64,000 nt of DNA from Camarhynchus parvulus (GCF_901933205.1 NC_044572.1:61042965-61106964); one strand, 5' to 3'. Shown: positions 24,416 to 38,200, counted from the stretch's first letter. Notes: generated from the letters alone by a model not told the origin. Translations and numbers: made by a program.

Positions 24416-27400
24416 CGAATAACAGAAGTACTAACCAAGTCCAGCAAGGACACTTGCAGCACAGAATCACTCACAGCAAATGCAAATGAAATCAAGCTAG
24501 GAACAATTTAAAATTAATCAGAGCTCTCTAGTTTTCAGAACCGTTTAATATTAAATTCATCTTTACATAGAAGTCAGTAGACACAATTCACATTACTTGG
24601 CACTATCTGCAAGAAGGACAAGGTTGGAATGAATTAACCAGGATATTAAATCCTGTTTTTAGTCTAAAAGAAGGCATTTAAATGTGTCTAGTTTGATCAT
24701 TCAGTATGCAAAATGAAAATATTTTCAAGGTTTTTATTTTCACTTGTCAAAAAGGACACAAAGAAGTAGCACAGTTTTAATGGCATGTACATATACCTCT
24801 AATCATAAATGTATGTGCTTCAGGATTGATGGAGAAAGCCCAATTTTGAAATACAAATATATGAAGGGAACAGGTAATGGAATTTCTTTGTCATAAGATT
24901 ATAGCATTAAATGTCCTGTGAACCTCAGGTTAGCATCATATCCCTGTGACCTAGAACCACAGAAGCATGCTAGTGATATTAGAGCAAACAGATTCAAATG
25001 GGACTGGTACCTTCCTAGTTTATTACAAGTATAAATCAGGGGGAAGTAGCCCGGCTTAGTAAATTTTAGCAAACTTTTACCTGGCTATCAGCATCGTATT
25101 AGATACTAGTAGATCTATATTATGTTTAAAAAAATAGTCAGCTTCACTCTGTCCACAGGCTTACACTCCTCACAAACTGCTGGGAAATTATATCTGCTTG
25201 AAAGATGGAAGAGGACACCCACTGACGGTCCCTCCCCATCCCTGCAAATCCCACTGGAGCTATACAGTGTGACTCTGAAACACAACTCCCAGCCAGACAC
25301 AGATTTCTTAGCTTCCAGATATCTCAAGCAGCTCAAAACCACGATTTTACAGAAAATCCTCAAAGATGCAGGAAACCCCAGCCTTGGCAGCAACAATATC
25401 TATTGTTTTCTGCTTGTTCTGTTACACACTCTTTCCCTTCCCCAGTTACATCACCGTGCTTAGAGGTTATTCACCATTTCCTGAAAGACACTTTTTTTCC
25501 TCAGAGCACAGCTGCCAACGCGCTGTTCCGCGCTTCTCAGATGTCTCTCACCAACCTGATTTTCTCCAGCATCTTTAAGGAACAGGATTAAGCACTATTT
25601 CATGTACTCTTGCACATGTTTCCTTCCACCACTGTTTGGCTCAATGAATAGAGAGTTTCCTTTCCTCAAGGTTAACACTGGGAAAAATAGCACATAGGAG
25701 CAGTCTGGCTAAGGAAAGGAAGGTAAAAGCATATGAAGGGAAAACAAAGTAATACATTTCTTCAAAGAAAAATTAAAGGAAGAAGGGTAAAGAAGAACCA
25801 AAAGCAGTAATAAAGACTGAAAGAAGCACCAAGCAAGGGCAGGCCATAAGCTCCTCTCCCATATTTTCTCCCTGCCCTGCAGCACAAACATGCTGTCCCA
25901 CAGCAGACATGACTGATTTCAAAGGAATTCCCAAGCTCCCCAGAGCAATCACATGCTGTCAGACACACACAAGTGCAAAAACAAGGACACTAATTGGTTT
26001 AGAACTCTGCTGTTTGGATGCTCCCATCCAAACCAACCCCAGCTGGCCAGCAGCACATTGGCATCCCTGAATGTCATCAGTGGCATTTCCTGTCCCAAGT
26101 AAATTCAGGGAGCAAAGAAAAGCCAAACCTAACTGAGAAGTATATGCCCTGCTCCTGACCAATCAACTAATAAAAATTATTCCTCTTCCAGATCAGTGAA
26201 GATGGGAATGTTCTGTAACAGCCAAACTCCTTCACCTGGTGTAGGCAGGAACAGGGAACAATTCAGACTAATGGTGTCAGAGTTACTGATCTTTCCTTGT
26301 GCTTGGGCCAGGCATCCAGTCCCATTAGGATGCTGATAGCCCATGCTATGTTTGATCCAGTCTCTACATTCAAAACTCTTTCATAAAAAGATTGCTTTCC
26401 ACCCTGTACCAAATCAAAAAACTTCATAGAAATGTGCAGGAATTACTAAGCATACAGCACATTTGTAACTAGCTTGAAATACAGAGAACTACTAAGTGTT
26501 GCACTTGGAATTAGCACCCAACAATAATACTGCTTTGGAAGACTCTGGAATGTGAGTGTCACACTGGTGAAGACAGGAGCTTTTTAAAATTCACCTAATT
26601 GTAATTTCAAAAACAAGATATTCAGTAGAAAAGGTCCACAGGTGTCCCATATTGCTAAAATTAATACACTACTTTCTCTCCATTAAACATGCAATGCCTC
26701 TTTATTCTTGGCATGTCTCCAGTGTATGACTCAATCATAACAATATCTGTAAGCACTAAAACCGTACTGTACAAGAAGTCATACAGAAAAAGAGATAACT
26801 ATTAACAAGGAATTACTGTCCATGTAAAAATTTCACCAAGTTAAATTAAGAATATAAGTATTCAGGAACATTTTTGACACATCCATAGTATTTTCCTCTA
26901 TCACAGCAAAAGCACTTGAAATGCTTAATAGGCACTATTAAGGCACTACTGCTTTTTTTTTAGGATTCACTAGCTCCATCCTACTTATTCTGAGATCATG
27001 CAATGTTATTGTCTTTCTGGAAAAGTGCCTGAACACTAAATCTCCTGTGAGCTCAAAATGCCAGCCATAATTCCACAGCTCAGAAGGACAATACTTAGAA
27101 TGGACTACAGGAAGACTTCCCCTGACCCTCTGTCCTCACCTCTCTGTGAAGAAACGCATTTGATTAGGATCAAAGATTCTGCTCAAAACCTCAGGAGATC
27201 CTGGAGAGAAACTTCCAAGGGAAAAGACAATTTGAATCAGATAAAACAGGCTGCATTATGAGGAAGGGAAGTGCTGAAAGCAGGATTGTCAGAGCCAGCT
27301 GCAGCAGCACAAGAGCGCAAGTAACTTGCCTAATGTTTTGGAGTGTGCAGGGTGAACAGAACAAATTTAGCCTCAGAGTGAAATGCTTAGCTGACCTTCC

Positions 27401-28680
27401 CACTGTATCCAAAACCATGAGGCACTCTTTACATTTACCAGCCACGAGGATCCTCCAACACAGCTAAATTCAGGTGAGTCTAACAAATGTGAATAGGACA
27501 GAAAAATAGGGATGATGTAAGATTCACTCAAAGTGTGGAAAAGAGCACATACGGGTTTAGAAGAAAAGGTACCTTTTCCATGCACATCACGGGCTCATTT
27601 AACAATGTGCAATCACAGTTGTGCTACCAAGATTTTCAGTCTGTTTCCCCTGATTGCTTATTTTCTTCTTCTGTGGCACTATTTATCTTCCATTCAGTTT
27701 CTATGAGCTACTTACAAAATAAAATCATAACAGTGACAGTCATAACTAGGATAGTCAGTTCTATCAAATTTATAAATTAAATCAGTGAAATAACTACACT
27801 GAGAAAAATAATTACTAAACCTATCTAAAGTCCTGGATCATCTCACATACCTAACAGTCCCTGCATGCCCAAAAGCATTTGAACAGACACAGCAAAAACA
27901 GCAATAAACTTTCCTGTAAGAGCAAAAACCGGTTGATAGTAACAGAAATTTCTTACTCCAGCAGGGACGACTTTAATGTTGAGCCACATCATTACTGACG
28001 TTTTACAAAAGCAATTAAAATCTGCCTTTGCAGAAACAGTTTCTCCACAATTACTGCATATTCCTCATCATGCTCTACATTTTTATTTAATTTACAGTCT
28101 ACAAAGCTGAACTCTCTGAACTGATAATGACACAGATCATGGTATTACTATTTGCAACTCATCAGTACCCTTCAGTATATCACACTTTTAGTAAGCAGTC
28201 AGAAAGGGACAATCAAAACACAACCTGGTGTTCTCACTGAAGCCTCTGGCCACATGAAAAAACCTTTGTTTAAAAACCATACAGCAGAGCACCTTCCAGC
28301 CAGGTCTTTTATAAGCCAATGCCTGTTGTCAAAGTAGTTCTTAAATAACAGAATGGGGTGGGGGGAAGATACTTGTTTGAGTAATGACATTTTCTACCCA
28401 TAATGCTTTGATGACAACAAAAAATTATAATTTTGTTTAAATAGGAGTATCTCCAAAATTTCCAATCCAGGGCACACAAAACAGAAGAAGGTGGCACATA
28501 ACACATTATGCCATTAACCTCAGCGTTTGATACATACAAATGAGTGATGGGTGAATCCTTTAATCACAGACACGGCCCCAAGTTACTGACTCACTGTAGC
28601 TCTGCGTATTCCCACTGAAAACATTATTTCAATCCCATCCAACTTTCTTAAGTCTTTTAAACACAGTCCCTGGCATGAGT

Positions 28681-28818
28681 TCATAGAATCATAGAATACG
28701 TAGTTAAGGGATTGGAAAGAACCTTAAAGACCATCTGGTCCCAACCCCTGTGCCATGGGCTCATGTCCCACTAGACCAGGTTGCTCAAGGCCTTATCCAA
28801 CCTGCCTCGAACACAGCT
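28681..28818 (-). mobile_element. CR1 LINE 3' end, truncated
   Basis: The copy begins in plus-strand reading with the duplicated tail repeat tcatagaatcatagaat. It continues with gattggaaagaaccttaaag, accatctggtcccaacccct, and ccactagaccaggttgctca, and then decays after cctgcctcgaacac. It abuts the GC-rich LTR-like block, so either the LTR inserted into or next to it or the two were joined by deletion. It runs in the same direction as CDKAL1. Confidence 0.92.
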
Positions 28819-28819
28819 T

Positions 28820-29784
28820 TTCCAGTTAGTGTCCTTACTTTTCCACAATAATCTCAGTTTAAAAGGCAATGCTACCTCCCAGAAATCGCATTAGGGACAT
28901 GGTACTCTCCCGGGGTGTGTGGAGGGGGCCGCAGGGGCCGAGGAGGAGAGGAGAGGCCGGGGCTGCCAAGGGCCAGACACAGGCGGCTCCAGCTGGCTCC
29001 AAAAGCCCTGCCACAGCGCACCGCGGAGCTCCACAGCTGCCACAGGTGTAAGAAAGGAAAAAACACAGCCTGGCAGCCAGGAAAGAAGCGTGAGGGAAAG
29101 CCCTGTGAGCAGCAACGAGAGAAGAGGAGGAGGAGAAAGAGGAGACGGAGGAGGTGCTGCGGGTGCTCCACTGGGGTCCCCTGCAGCCGCTGGAGAAGAG
29201 CAGAGCAGAGCGAAGCCGATCATCCCCCGCAGCCCGCGGCGGAGCGCGGAGCGGGCTCCTGGCAGTAAGTGCACGAAGCCTGTGGGGACCCCACCGGAGC
29301 AGCCTGCTCCTGAAGGACTGCACGCCCCGCAGAGGACCCGCGCTGGAGCAGTTCCTGGATCCCCAGAGCCCACAGGAATGCCCCAGGCTGGAGCGGGGGG
29401 ACAGTGTGGGGAAGCAGAATCAGCACAGAGGGGCTGCACTGGGCTGACCACAGCCTGCACTCCCCATCTCTCTGCACCGCTCAGGGGAGGAGATGGGGGA
29501 GTCCAGGATGAGAGAATGAAGCTGAGCATGGGAAGAAGAGGGGTGGGGGAAGGTGGCTATAGTTTCTCACCATTCTATTCTATTTTTAATTGGCAGTAAA
29601 TTAAATTAATTTTCCCCAAGTCGAGTCTGTTTTCCTCATGATGGTAACTAGTTAAGTGATCTTCCTGTCCTTACCATGACCCGAGAGTTATCCCATTTTA
29701 TTTTTTCCACTGCCCTCGTGAGGAGTGGGAACAAGAAAGCAGCTGGGTGGGGGTCTGGCAGCCAGACAAAGTCAACCCACCACA
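28820..29784 (+). mobile_element. Solo-LTR-like element, GC-rich (avian endogenous retrovirus)
   Basis: This block of almost 1 kb is sharply GC-rich, with many CpG sites, inside an AT-rich intron. Its order of parts fits an avian ERV LTR as I recall passerine copies: a purine-rich gaggaggaggagaaagagg stretch (29125-29150), a cctgaaggactgcacgcccc motif (29310-29330), a ctctctgcaccgctcagggg segment (29466-29490), aattaaattaattttcccca where a polyadenylation signal would sit (29599-29618), and an end in caacccaccaca (29773-29784), consistent with a terminal CA. I see no internal gag, pol or env remnant beside it, which suggests a solo LTR. The left end and the target-site duplication could not be fixed. 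The many overlapping open frames here follow from GC content. The alternative is an unannotated CpG-island promoter. Confidence 0.62.
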
Positions 29785-32700
29785 CAGTGAAATAAATAAA
29801 ACAACCCACCCAAAACTGCCCCCCTCACCCCTGCTTTCTATGACCTTTGAAAGGAGATAGAAACAGAAACACAGACTTGATGAGGCCACTACCCTCCCTC
29901 TGACCCTCCTTAAGCTGCATTTTGGCACAAACAGTCACTTTCCTGACTGGGAGCCAAATGATACTTCTTCTCCTCAAATAGGAACTCCCGACTCCTCCAA
30001 TTTTTATTCTTCAATCTGGCCTGTCATCAACTTCTTAAGTCAAGGCTACTCTTCCCACAGTCATAGAAATTGAAAAGAGACTATTTTATCTACTGTTACC
30101 AGCAGATTCTAGTGCAATCAAGCAGCACATACAAACACTGTTTAACATTCTGACATTCATGTATGTACAGATAAATACATATACACACACACTCACAGTC
30201 AGGTGGACAATCCAGTATAAATTCTACACTTTAGCCTATATATAATATAGGTACCTTTTATCTCTTTTTCATACAGACACTGCAATTATCATGAATCCTG
30301 CTAACCACATGAGGACAATAAACAGTTGAGCAAATAATGGTCAATGTTTAAACTGGAAATAGATGGACAACTTCACCAGACAGGTCAGCATGACTGAAAC
30401 TGAGAAAGGTTATGTTAAGTATAAAGGGCTCAACCTTGAAGTAATTTCCTTTGGTTGTTTTTTATAATCAGGTCTAATGACCCATTGTAAAACTATGCTT
30501 TGTGAAAGCATTAGACTGACACAATATGGACTAAACTCAATTCAGCCTATGTCCCTCATCTCCCTAAGGCCTAAGCTAAAAGCAGACTGTACACAAATAC
30601 TCTGGTCCCACGCCTCCCACCCCCACAAACCCTTAATAACATGAGATTTGAGAGCATGTCTAGAAAGGAAGGGGAACAGACCTCAATCTCTGAAGACCTA
30701 AATTCAAAGCCAGAAAAGAAGAATTTCTCCATTAAGCAGTTAACATTTTTCCTTTAAACTACAGAAGAAATTTATTCTCTTGCCTACTGTAAACTGTTTA
30801 CAGCCAAGCTTGTATACACGCACAGGCTTTTTTTAAAGACAGATTTTAGAGTGATTCATAAAAAGCTGACTTGAGCAGTCACCATAAAGACATTCTGCAG
30901 TTCCAAAGACAAATCTTCAGCTTATTGGAGCATACCATAGAAACTGGTCATACCAAGTAACTTTTATATTCTATACAGAAATTTTACTAAGTGATGCAAT
31001 ACACATCAATTATAGGCCTGTTTTCACCTAGCTCACAGACACCACAACTCCTTAGCAATATTTTCCTAACATTCTATGTCATCATAACACCTTACTGGAA
31101 AACTAAGCACATGGAGTGGGAATGTTGTCCCTAATGTTGTAAAAACTGCTGTAATCCAGACTTAAAATTTGGGTAATATGCAGATGAAGCAAAGTTTACT
31201 GAACTGTTAAATCAGAACCCTACATGACAAAACCATTCTGTTTTATCAGGAAGAATGAGAGACACACTGGCTACACAGTTGTGGCCATCAGTTTGAGAAA
31301 CTCAGTTCTGAGACTGTCAATGAATTATTTTGTCTAGTTCCTCACAGGCAGTATAGAGGTTTCAGATTATAAATTACCATATCATATGAAAAGTACATGA
31401 AGATGCCTCTAGTTAAGATATATCTTGGGACACACTATAAATATTAATTAGACATGACCTGCATACAAATACTGCACTGCTATTGAAGATTGCTTCTGGA
31501 AGTGACAATTTACCTCTAATTTACCTGCTAATTAGGAAATTTCAAAGATTCAATTCAACACTTGTGATAAAAGTTAGGATGGCATAAAAATGAGAAATCA
31601 CTAAGCATCTTAAAAGTCTCTCTCTCTTTTAGCTGTCAGTGCAACAACAAATGCGCACATCCTTCTTTTCCATTTTCTGATGAAACAGGATAAAAAGATA
31701 AAGTCACATAAAAAGTGTTTATCAGAATTATCTCGATGGAGAGTTGGGAACTAACAATTACACTGACTTCACACATATGTGGTAAAGACCACCACAAAGA
31801 TATATTTCTTGAAACTACCATCTCTTGACCCAGCAGAATAGAATTGCTCTGAAAAGGTCTTCCTGACAATGCCTTTAAGACTGAGAAATAAAGCTAGAAG
31901 ACACCCTTCCATATTTCATACAAAGAGCTCCAAATAATTCCAAGAAATAAACTTTCTTTGGGAGTGCAGCAAGCTTTCAACCAAATCCAACAGGGAAGCC
32001 ATGAAAAACTTAAAAGATGACTATTAGGAAAAAAAAATATAAGGAAAAAAATTCTTTCTGCAAACTTTCCCTTTTTGTAAATTGTGTACTACAAAATTCA
32101 AGCATCCAAGAAAAAACTAAGGTACCACTTAAGAAATGGGAAGCCAGGGTAAGCTAGACTTTTAGACTTAAAACTAGCATCAGGGTAACCTGTTTCTACC
32201 TTGGTATTTGGACAGAAAATCCAGACAACTCAGTTAGGCTGACCAGTCTACAGAGCTGTCCTTCAGAGCAGAGACACAATGAAGTTTCCACTTATTCAAT
32301 CAAATTTTTTTTAAACATTCAGTATATAGTATTTTTGAAGCTTTCAATATATACATAACCACACTACAAGAGTGTATCACCCATGCAACCTTTAGCTTTT
32401 CTTCAAAAAAAAAGGTGAAACAAATTGTACAGCTATGAGACACTCAGCTTAAAAGTGACAGGTGTAAAGCTGGCTCTGAATTCATAATTCATATTTAATC
32501 CTCTGTCCCACACCACCTCAATCTCCTGAAAGCATTAGCAGCTACAGAAGCTGTTGCCAATGATATAGACTCATGAAAACAAAGGGTTACATTTCATTTG
32601 ATCTACCACTAATTTAATCTTCTACCATGTATCTATTTTATACAATAAAATACTCTAATCAACAGTCCTGTTATCTACAGTATTTTACTTCACTTGGATA

Positions 32701-32924
32701 ATGGGAGTTCACAGTTACACTCTTCATAAAACACAATGCTTCACATGCTTTTCCATTAGTAGATGATTCCAAAATACAAAAAATAATGCAGCTTTTTGAA
32801 GTAAATGAAATAAATATAAGTAAAAGCTCCTATTTTTATGGCTGGCTTTTACCAAAGTAAGTCATTATCCTATGCTATGATCTCTGTCAACTTGATTCTC
32901 CTTCCAATTGCAATTTTATTGCCA

Positions 32925-33350
32925 CAGATGGGTTACAGTTGGAAAGGACCTCTGGAGACCACTTTATCCAGCCTTCTCACTCAAGGAGAGCCACTGAGAG
33001 CCAGGTCCCCAGGACCATGTCCACAGTATTTGAATACAGCCAGGAATGGAGTCTCTACCACCTCCCTCAGTAACCTGAGCCAGGGCTTGGTCATCCTCAC
33101 AGTCAAAATGTGTTTCCTGGTGTTTAGAGGGAATCTCCTCTGCTTTTTTGTGCCCGTTGCCTCTGGTCCTGTCTGTGGGAACCACTGAAAAGAGTCTGTC
33201 TCACTTCTCTCTGCACCCTCTCTTCAGGTATTTATACACTTGGATGTGATTCCCCCTGCCTGAGCCTTACCAGGCTCTCCTATGAGGAGGAATTATCCAG
33301 TCTCAGCCTCTTAACCATCTCTGTTTGACTCTCTCCAGTATGTCAATGTC
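32925..33350 (-). mobile_element. CR1 LINE 3' region
   Basis: The plus-strand text gives the reverse complement of CR1: gttggaaaggacctctggag, agccagggcttggtcatcct, a gtttcctggtgtttagaggg segment, tgcccgttgcctctggtcct, and near the right end aggctctcctatgaggagga followed by a cagtctcagcctcttaacc motif. The roughly 425 bp cover the 3' UTR and the last part of ORF2. It is 5'-truncated and diverged. Confidence 0.85.
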
Positions 33351-34957
33351 TCTTTCAAAACAGAGAGTTAGTTTTCATTCATTTTTTTCTAATCAAACTC
33401 CTGAAATCTTGAGTTCCATTATCTTTTGGGAAATCCCTGATGGAATTGGCACTATGTATGGAATTCAGCAGCTCACTTTCTCCTTCTAATTCAGGTCACT
33501 TTTAGTAAGCTAGAAAGGAACAAAAATCTTTCCAAAATTTTAAAGTTAAAATGTTCACTAACATTCCTATGAACATTATTTTCCAGCATTATATCAATGT
33601 TTAAAATGCAATCTAAAAATCCATTCAGTGAAAATCATTATTTTAACAGCTGCTACTAGATTATTTGTACTCTTTAACATTCAGTCACCATAACCTGAGT
33701 AATTAAGTTATCAAAAAAGCAGTAATATCTGGAGTCAGTATAAATATTACAAACCCCATTTTTGTCAAGGGAGGGCATGCTGACCCAGGTTATCATCTTA
33801 CTCCCTTAAGAACTAATAAAATTTGGGAAAAAGCAGATAGGGATCTAATTACCGTTGTAAAAATCATGAAGCATCGTCATTTCCAACATGTTGTCATGAA
33901 CACCATGATGCTTCTGGGAAAACAGTTTGCCTTACTAAATAAAAAATATGTACTGAATGTATTTCTTCTTTGTTTGTGCGGAAAAGTAGGTTCTACCCCC
34001 CAAAAATAGCTGCCATAAGTTAAGGATAATCTGGGACAAATTTTGGTTGGGAGTACATAAAAGTACAGGTTTCATTCCTGAAAGCATTCAAAGCAACATG
34101 AAATCTTAAGGCCTTCAAACCACAAGCTCTAGAAACTTAACACCACACTACACAATTTCATGATAGAAAATTTTTTTCCTTTTAAAAATTTGCATTGCTT
34201 TAAACTTTGATGCTGCAGTTCAAAAAAAAATGTATTCCAGCAATAAAGTTACTGACAATGTTTTGTGGACTAGACACTTGTTTATATTGAAAGTACAGAC
34301 AATTAAACTAAAACTTGTAATTTAAAGCTTCATGGAACAGTAATTTTTATGGCCTGATAAGTAATGGAGACAAACTTAGGTAACCCAGAAAGACTCAGAC
34401 AAATATATTTATTTAACAGCAAATGTTTACTGGTCAGGCTGCAGAAACAATACTGGGTTTTTTCCCTCCTTCGCTGCAAAGTACTAAGAGTACACACATG
34501 AACAAAGCCAGAGAGAACAAGGAACAGAGTTACAAAAGAATATTAAACCAGAAGATAATTTATCTGCCCTGCTGAGAAGAGCTCAGGGAGGTAAGCCAAA
34601 ACATTGGAAAAGAAGAAAATATCAGAGAACTAAACATAAGAAAGTAGAAGTGTAACACTCAATTAAGACAGTGCAGAAGCTTTATACAATACTTTACACC
34701 AACCTACACTGATGAAATGATTTCTTGACATCTCCTCTTGATCATTTACCTATGAAACCAACAGCCCACAGAGCTCCTGACAGAAAACATCTCTGAAATT
34801 ATCACTTATACAAAGCATACATGACAAAGTATAGCACTGCCCAAACATTCAGCTGAAGCACAAGCAAGAGTTAGGGTGAAAAAGAACACACTAGCAGCAC
34901 TTCGGTAATGCTTACACATTTCCAACTAGCTGCAATTAGTTCAAGTGTCATGCTTAC

Positions 34958-35006
34958 CTTTAATAGTTTCCTCCACAACTTCTACTACACGATCTATCTG
35001 CTGAAC
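34958..35006 (-). CDS. CDKAL1: CDKAL1 internal coding exon (49 bp, linker helix)
   Basis: This small exon encodes VQQIDRVVEVVEETIK plus the first base of a Gly codon. It continues in frame from the GLSIIG end of the preceding exon, as in vertebrate CDKAL1. The segment is the short acidic, probably helical, stretch that closes the UPF0004 methylthiotransferase domain. The acceptor is a strong pyrimidine tract ending in tttttttag at 35007-35008, and the donor is the consensus-like gtaagc at the lower edge. The length is not a multiple of three, so skipping this exon alone would shift the frame. It is too short to be found as an open reading frame and was recognised from its protein and flanking splice signals. 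Confidence 0.96.
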
Positions 35007-36281
35007 CTAAAAAAAGTCAGAAGGTAAATGCCTAAGTAGTCAACAACTGAACATACTTTCATATTAACTAGTCTTTCAAGAGTGTCTTCTTCTGAATTAA
35101 GAGGGAGTAAAGACTTTTGGGCTGTGTTTTTAGCCAGTTTTACTTTCTGTGGATCTTGGTCAATCTGCCAAAAGTAACTTTAAAATTTACCACCTAATTT
35201 AAACCAAATTTTGTCCTCAAAAAAGGCAAGCTCCCATAAGTTTGGCAAAAATCACCAAATTGCTAGAAAAGAGTTCAGGCCTTAAGTGCTGTTCATGGTT
35301 TGTGACAGGCAATGGTGAACCAGGCACTCAGCACCTGGGTGGCTCAAACAGCCAAAGTGCTCCCTCAACCCGGTCTCCACAGCAAAATAGTGGACAGTGG
35401 AGAACACAACAAAAAGCTGAGGATATTGTCAGGGCAGAATATAGGGGAGAAAATGAATGAGGTACTGGAGGGGGAAGACACTGGAACATAGGAAGAAATT
35501 AAAAATACTGTTGTGAAATTTAAAAGAACAAGACATTCTCCTGAACTTCATGCAGGCTGTGTTTGGAAACGGAGAGAAAAGCCCTCATGCTTTTCACAAC
35601 ACAAAATAATCTTTAATTACTTTTATATAACATCTGCAATAAAGACAACAAATTTATGTTTTAGTGCTATATTTGCCAAAATTCACCAATAACAAGATAA
35701 ATAGTTCAATTATTTCTTAATAGATATATCAGTCTTTCAACAAAGTAAATGGCCAACACACTGTAGAGATTTTGGCATATAAACTAAAAGGAATCAACAT
35801 TAACACTGCAAAATTAAACACTCAGGAATTCTTGAGGCTGAGGTTCTTTCCAGAGCTTTCATCCAAACCACCTAATCTGTGTAATTCTACTATAGATATT
35901 TACATACAATGCAGGAAAGCCAACTTGTCACACTTAAGTTTGTTTGCAATTTTTCCACAATATTCCTTTTTAAACACTGCTTCTCTAAGCTGTACATTAC
36001 ATTAACTAGATGCAGTATGAATTTAGCAGTCTTTTCCGTGGAGTTTGTTTTCCAACTTTTTTCCAAAACAAGTAGAAAAGCACAAGTTGCAGAGGCTTCA
36101 AGAGGAGATCCTGGTTTGCAACAAGGAGCCTGGAACTTGGATCCCTCATAGCAAAGCCATTATGTCTCTCTGCCCCAAATCACTGAGTTTGTAATTCCCT
36201 GTAAATACAAGACTGCAAAATCTTGTCTGCTTCACATTCATTTTTCCAATCTGTTTAGAAGAAGTTAAAAAAAAAAGCTCA

Positions 36282-36320
36282 ACTTTAGTTGGAGTCTGAT
36301 TTTAAATTCCCAACTAAAGT
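36282..36320. repeat. Inverted repeat, 11-bp arms with 17-nt spacer
   Basis: ACTTTAGTTGG (36282-36292) and CCAACTAAAGT (36310-36320) are exact reverse complements. No terminal direct repeats or transposon ends are visible around them. Confidence 0.8.
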
Positions 36321-38034
36321 CAGTGGGAGTCAATTCTTTTCCTTGTCTGAGTGTTGGATCAAGTCCATGTAAATGTATTTTTCTTTTTCTTTATTTTTAC
36401 CTTTTGAAATACAGATTTTAAAATAGGGATGTCCACCATTTCAGATTTTTTAATACAGTACATTAGTTAAGAATTCTAGAAATTAAGTTATAGTATTCCT
36501 AATATCTCCAGTTTAATAATTTTATTGAAAAATAACTGTATTTAAATAATTTTCTGAATCACAAGCATCCGCATTACAGACACACATATCTAGCAATCAA
36601 CTTATAAAGAAAGCACACATAAGCAGTCATATGAAACACATGCATATTTACATACTTGTGTACACATCCATTTTGGATGTAGTTTTAAAAATTATGACTC
36701 AAGATATTTAACATATATACTTTCTACTAAATGTTTAAAAATAAATAGAAAAATTCCATTTGAAAATAGAAGTGTGCACACTTAAAACTACACTACAGAC
36801 AGGGAGCAAAGTCTGTGTTATATTACCTAAAATATTATTGCTATATGTCTCAGTACTAGACTGTTTAAGTTCATAACCATTTTAATAATTTAAAATATGA
36901 GAAATCTGGGTGGTTCATAACCTGAGCTACCAATTACTTTCTGCATTGTGCATCTGAGGAATTTTTGCATTGCTCCAAATCCCCTGTTGAAAAAAGATAG
37001 AAAAAAAACCACCAACCATTATATTGCTTCTTCATTTTATTGGATAAATTAAATTATTCTCAATATGTCTGTCAAGAAGATGGCTCATGTAAGTAATTAA
37101 AAGTATAGGTCTGAGAGATAATGAGATCTTCACCTAGAAATGGATGCCTTACATGTTATTTCCCACATTAAATATTTTTCATTTGAAATTATTGAAAATT
37201 ATTTGGCTAAAGCCCCAAGTGCTCAAGAAGAAAATGTGGAGTGCTTCCAGTCTGCATTTATGAAGATAAAAGTATCTTAGAAAATGTGAGGTGAACATGA
37301 AGTAAAAAGGGAAAGGTTTATAAAATTCTTATTTGGGGAAAAAAAAAGGGGGAGGGAAATGAAAAATGAGAAAAAATTACAAAGTTATAGTAATGAAATT
37401 TTCTTGAATATATAAAGGCCTGCTGGATGCTTTTCCTCACATCTCACTTCACTAACCTTATGGATAATTCTGCTCTAGACTGGTATCAAAGATATGTATA
37501 AACCTTCAGAGCACAGCTCCAATAATGTCTCTCTCCATCAGGCATAAGGAAGCCCATGAAGCACAGAGACATCCTGGTGGTGTCTACAGGGAAATGACAC
37601 CATTCCTCAACACTGGTTCCACAGATCTTGTGGGACCTTGGTTCCAACATAGTTAAGTACATTTCAGACCTAATGTTCACTTGAAATGGTTCTCCATTAG
37701 GAGGTGAACAGAACAAGAGCTACAGACAGAACAGAGTTGACAGCTCAGTATAACTATGCAAAAAGAAAAAAAAAGAAACAAAACACTCAACCACCACAAA
37801 CCAGGGCTGGTGCAGAAATCTGGGCTGAGATTGATATGGGCCAAGAGCACAGGCAAGGCTCATGAACCCATGGAAGAGCAGCCAAAGGAGGGAACCATCT
37901 GGTGAAAAAGCAAGAATAAAGAGAGTTTTATCAAAGTATGAAGGCTGAGTTGAAACAAATGCCAGAAAAAATCTTTGACCCTTCCTGGTGGGATCAGAGC
38001 TAGGCCTAAGTGCAGCTCAGCAATCATTTGTATT

Positions 38035-38200
38035 CATAATAACCCAGCACTGCCAAGCCCCCACTAAACCATATCCCTAAGCACACATCTACATGACTTT
38101 TAAATACCTCCAAGGATTGTGACTCAAGCATTTCCCTGAGTAGTCTGGTCCAATGCATGATCACCCTTTACACAAAGAAATTTTTCCAATATGAACACCG
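38035..38200 (-). mobile_element. CR1 LINE fragment near the 3' end
   Basis: The segment contains agcccccactaaaccatatc, cctaagcacacatctacatg, aatacctccaaggattgtga, ctcaagcatttccctgagta and acaaagaaatttttccaata. These are diverged reverse-complement CR1 phrases (consensus-like 'aaaccatgtccctcagcacc... tacctccagggatggtgactcc... aagaaatttttcctaat'). No tail repeat is visible, so the true 3' end is missing or decayed. Confidence 0.75.

Larger units (their letters stand above)
20901..34957 (-). other. CDKAL1: CDKAL1 intron between the 49-bp and 121-bp exons
   Basis: This complete 14,057-bp intron has GT-AG ends and joins the codon G|GT across the junction. Its main contents are the GC-rich LTR-like block near 28.82-29.78 kb with an adjoining CR1 tail, a CR1 fragment at 32.93-33.35 kb, a possible degraded LTR at 22.9-23.3 kb, and a cluster of TAATTA motifs at 24.35-24.41 kb. 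The remaining stretches (21.0-22.9, 23.3-28.6, 29.9-32.9 and 33.4-34.9 kb) show no gene or repeat that I can name. Confidence 0.93.

Noticed and set aside
25115..25591. A cluster of open frames on both strands around 25.1-25.6 kb as a nested gene
   Set aside because: The frames contradict each other, and no splice-bounded exon with a known protein could be read from them.
28859..29599. Several overlapping open frames of 97-226 codons on both strands in the GC-rich block
   Set aside because: They overlap each other in many frames and are rich in Pro, Gly, Arg and Ser, the usual result of GC-rich DNA with few stop codons. The block is better explained as an LTR.
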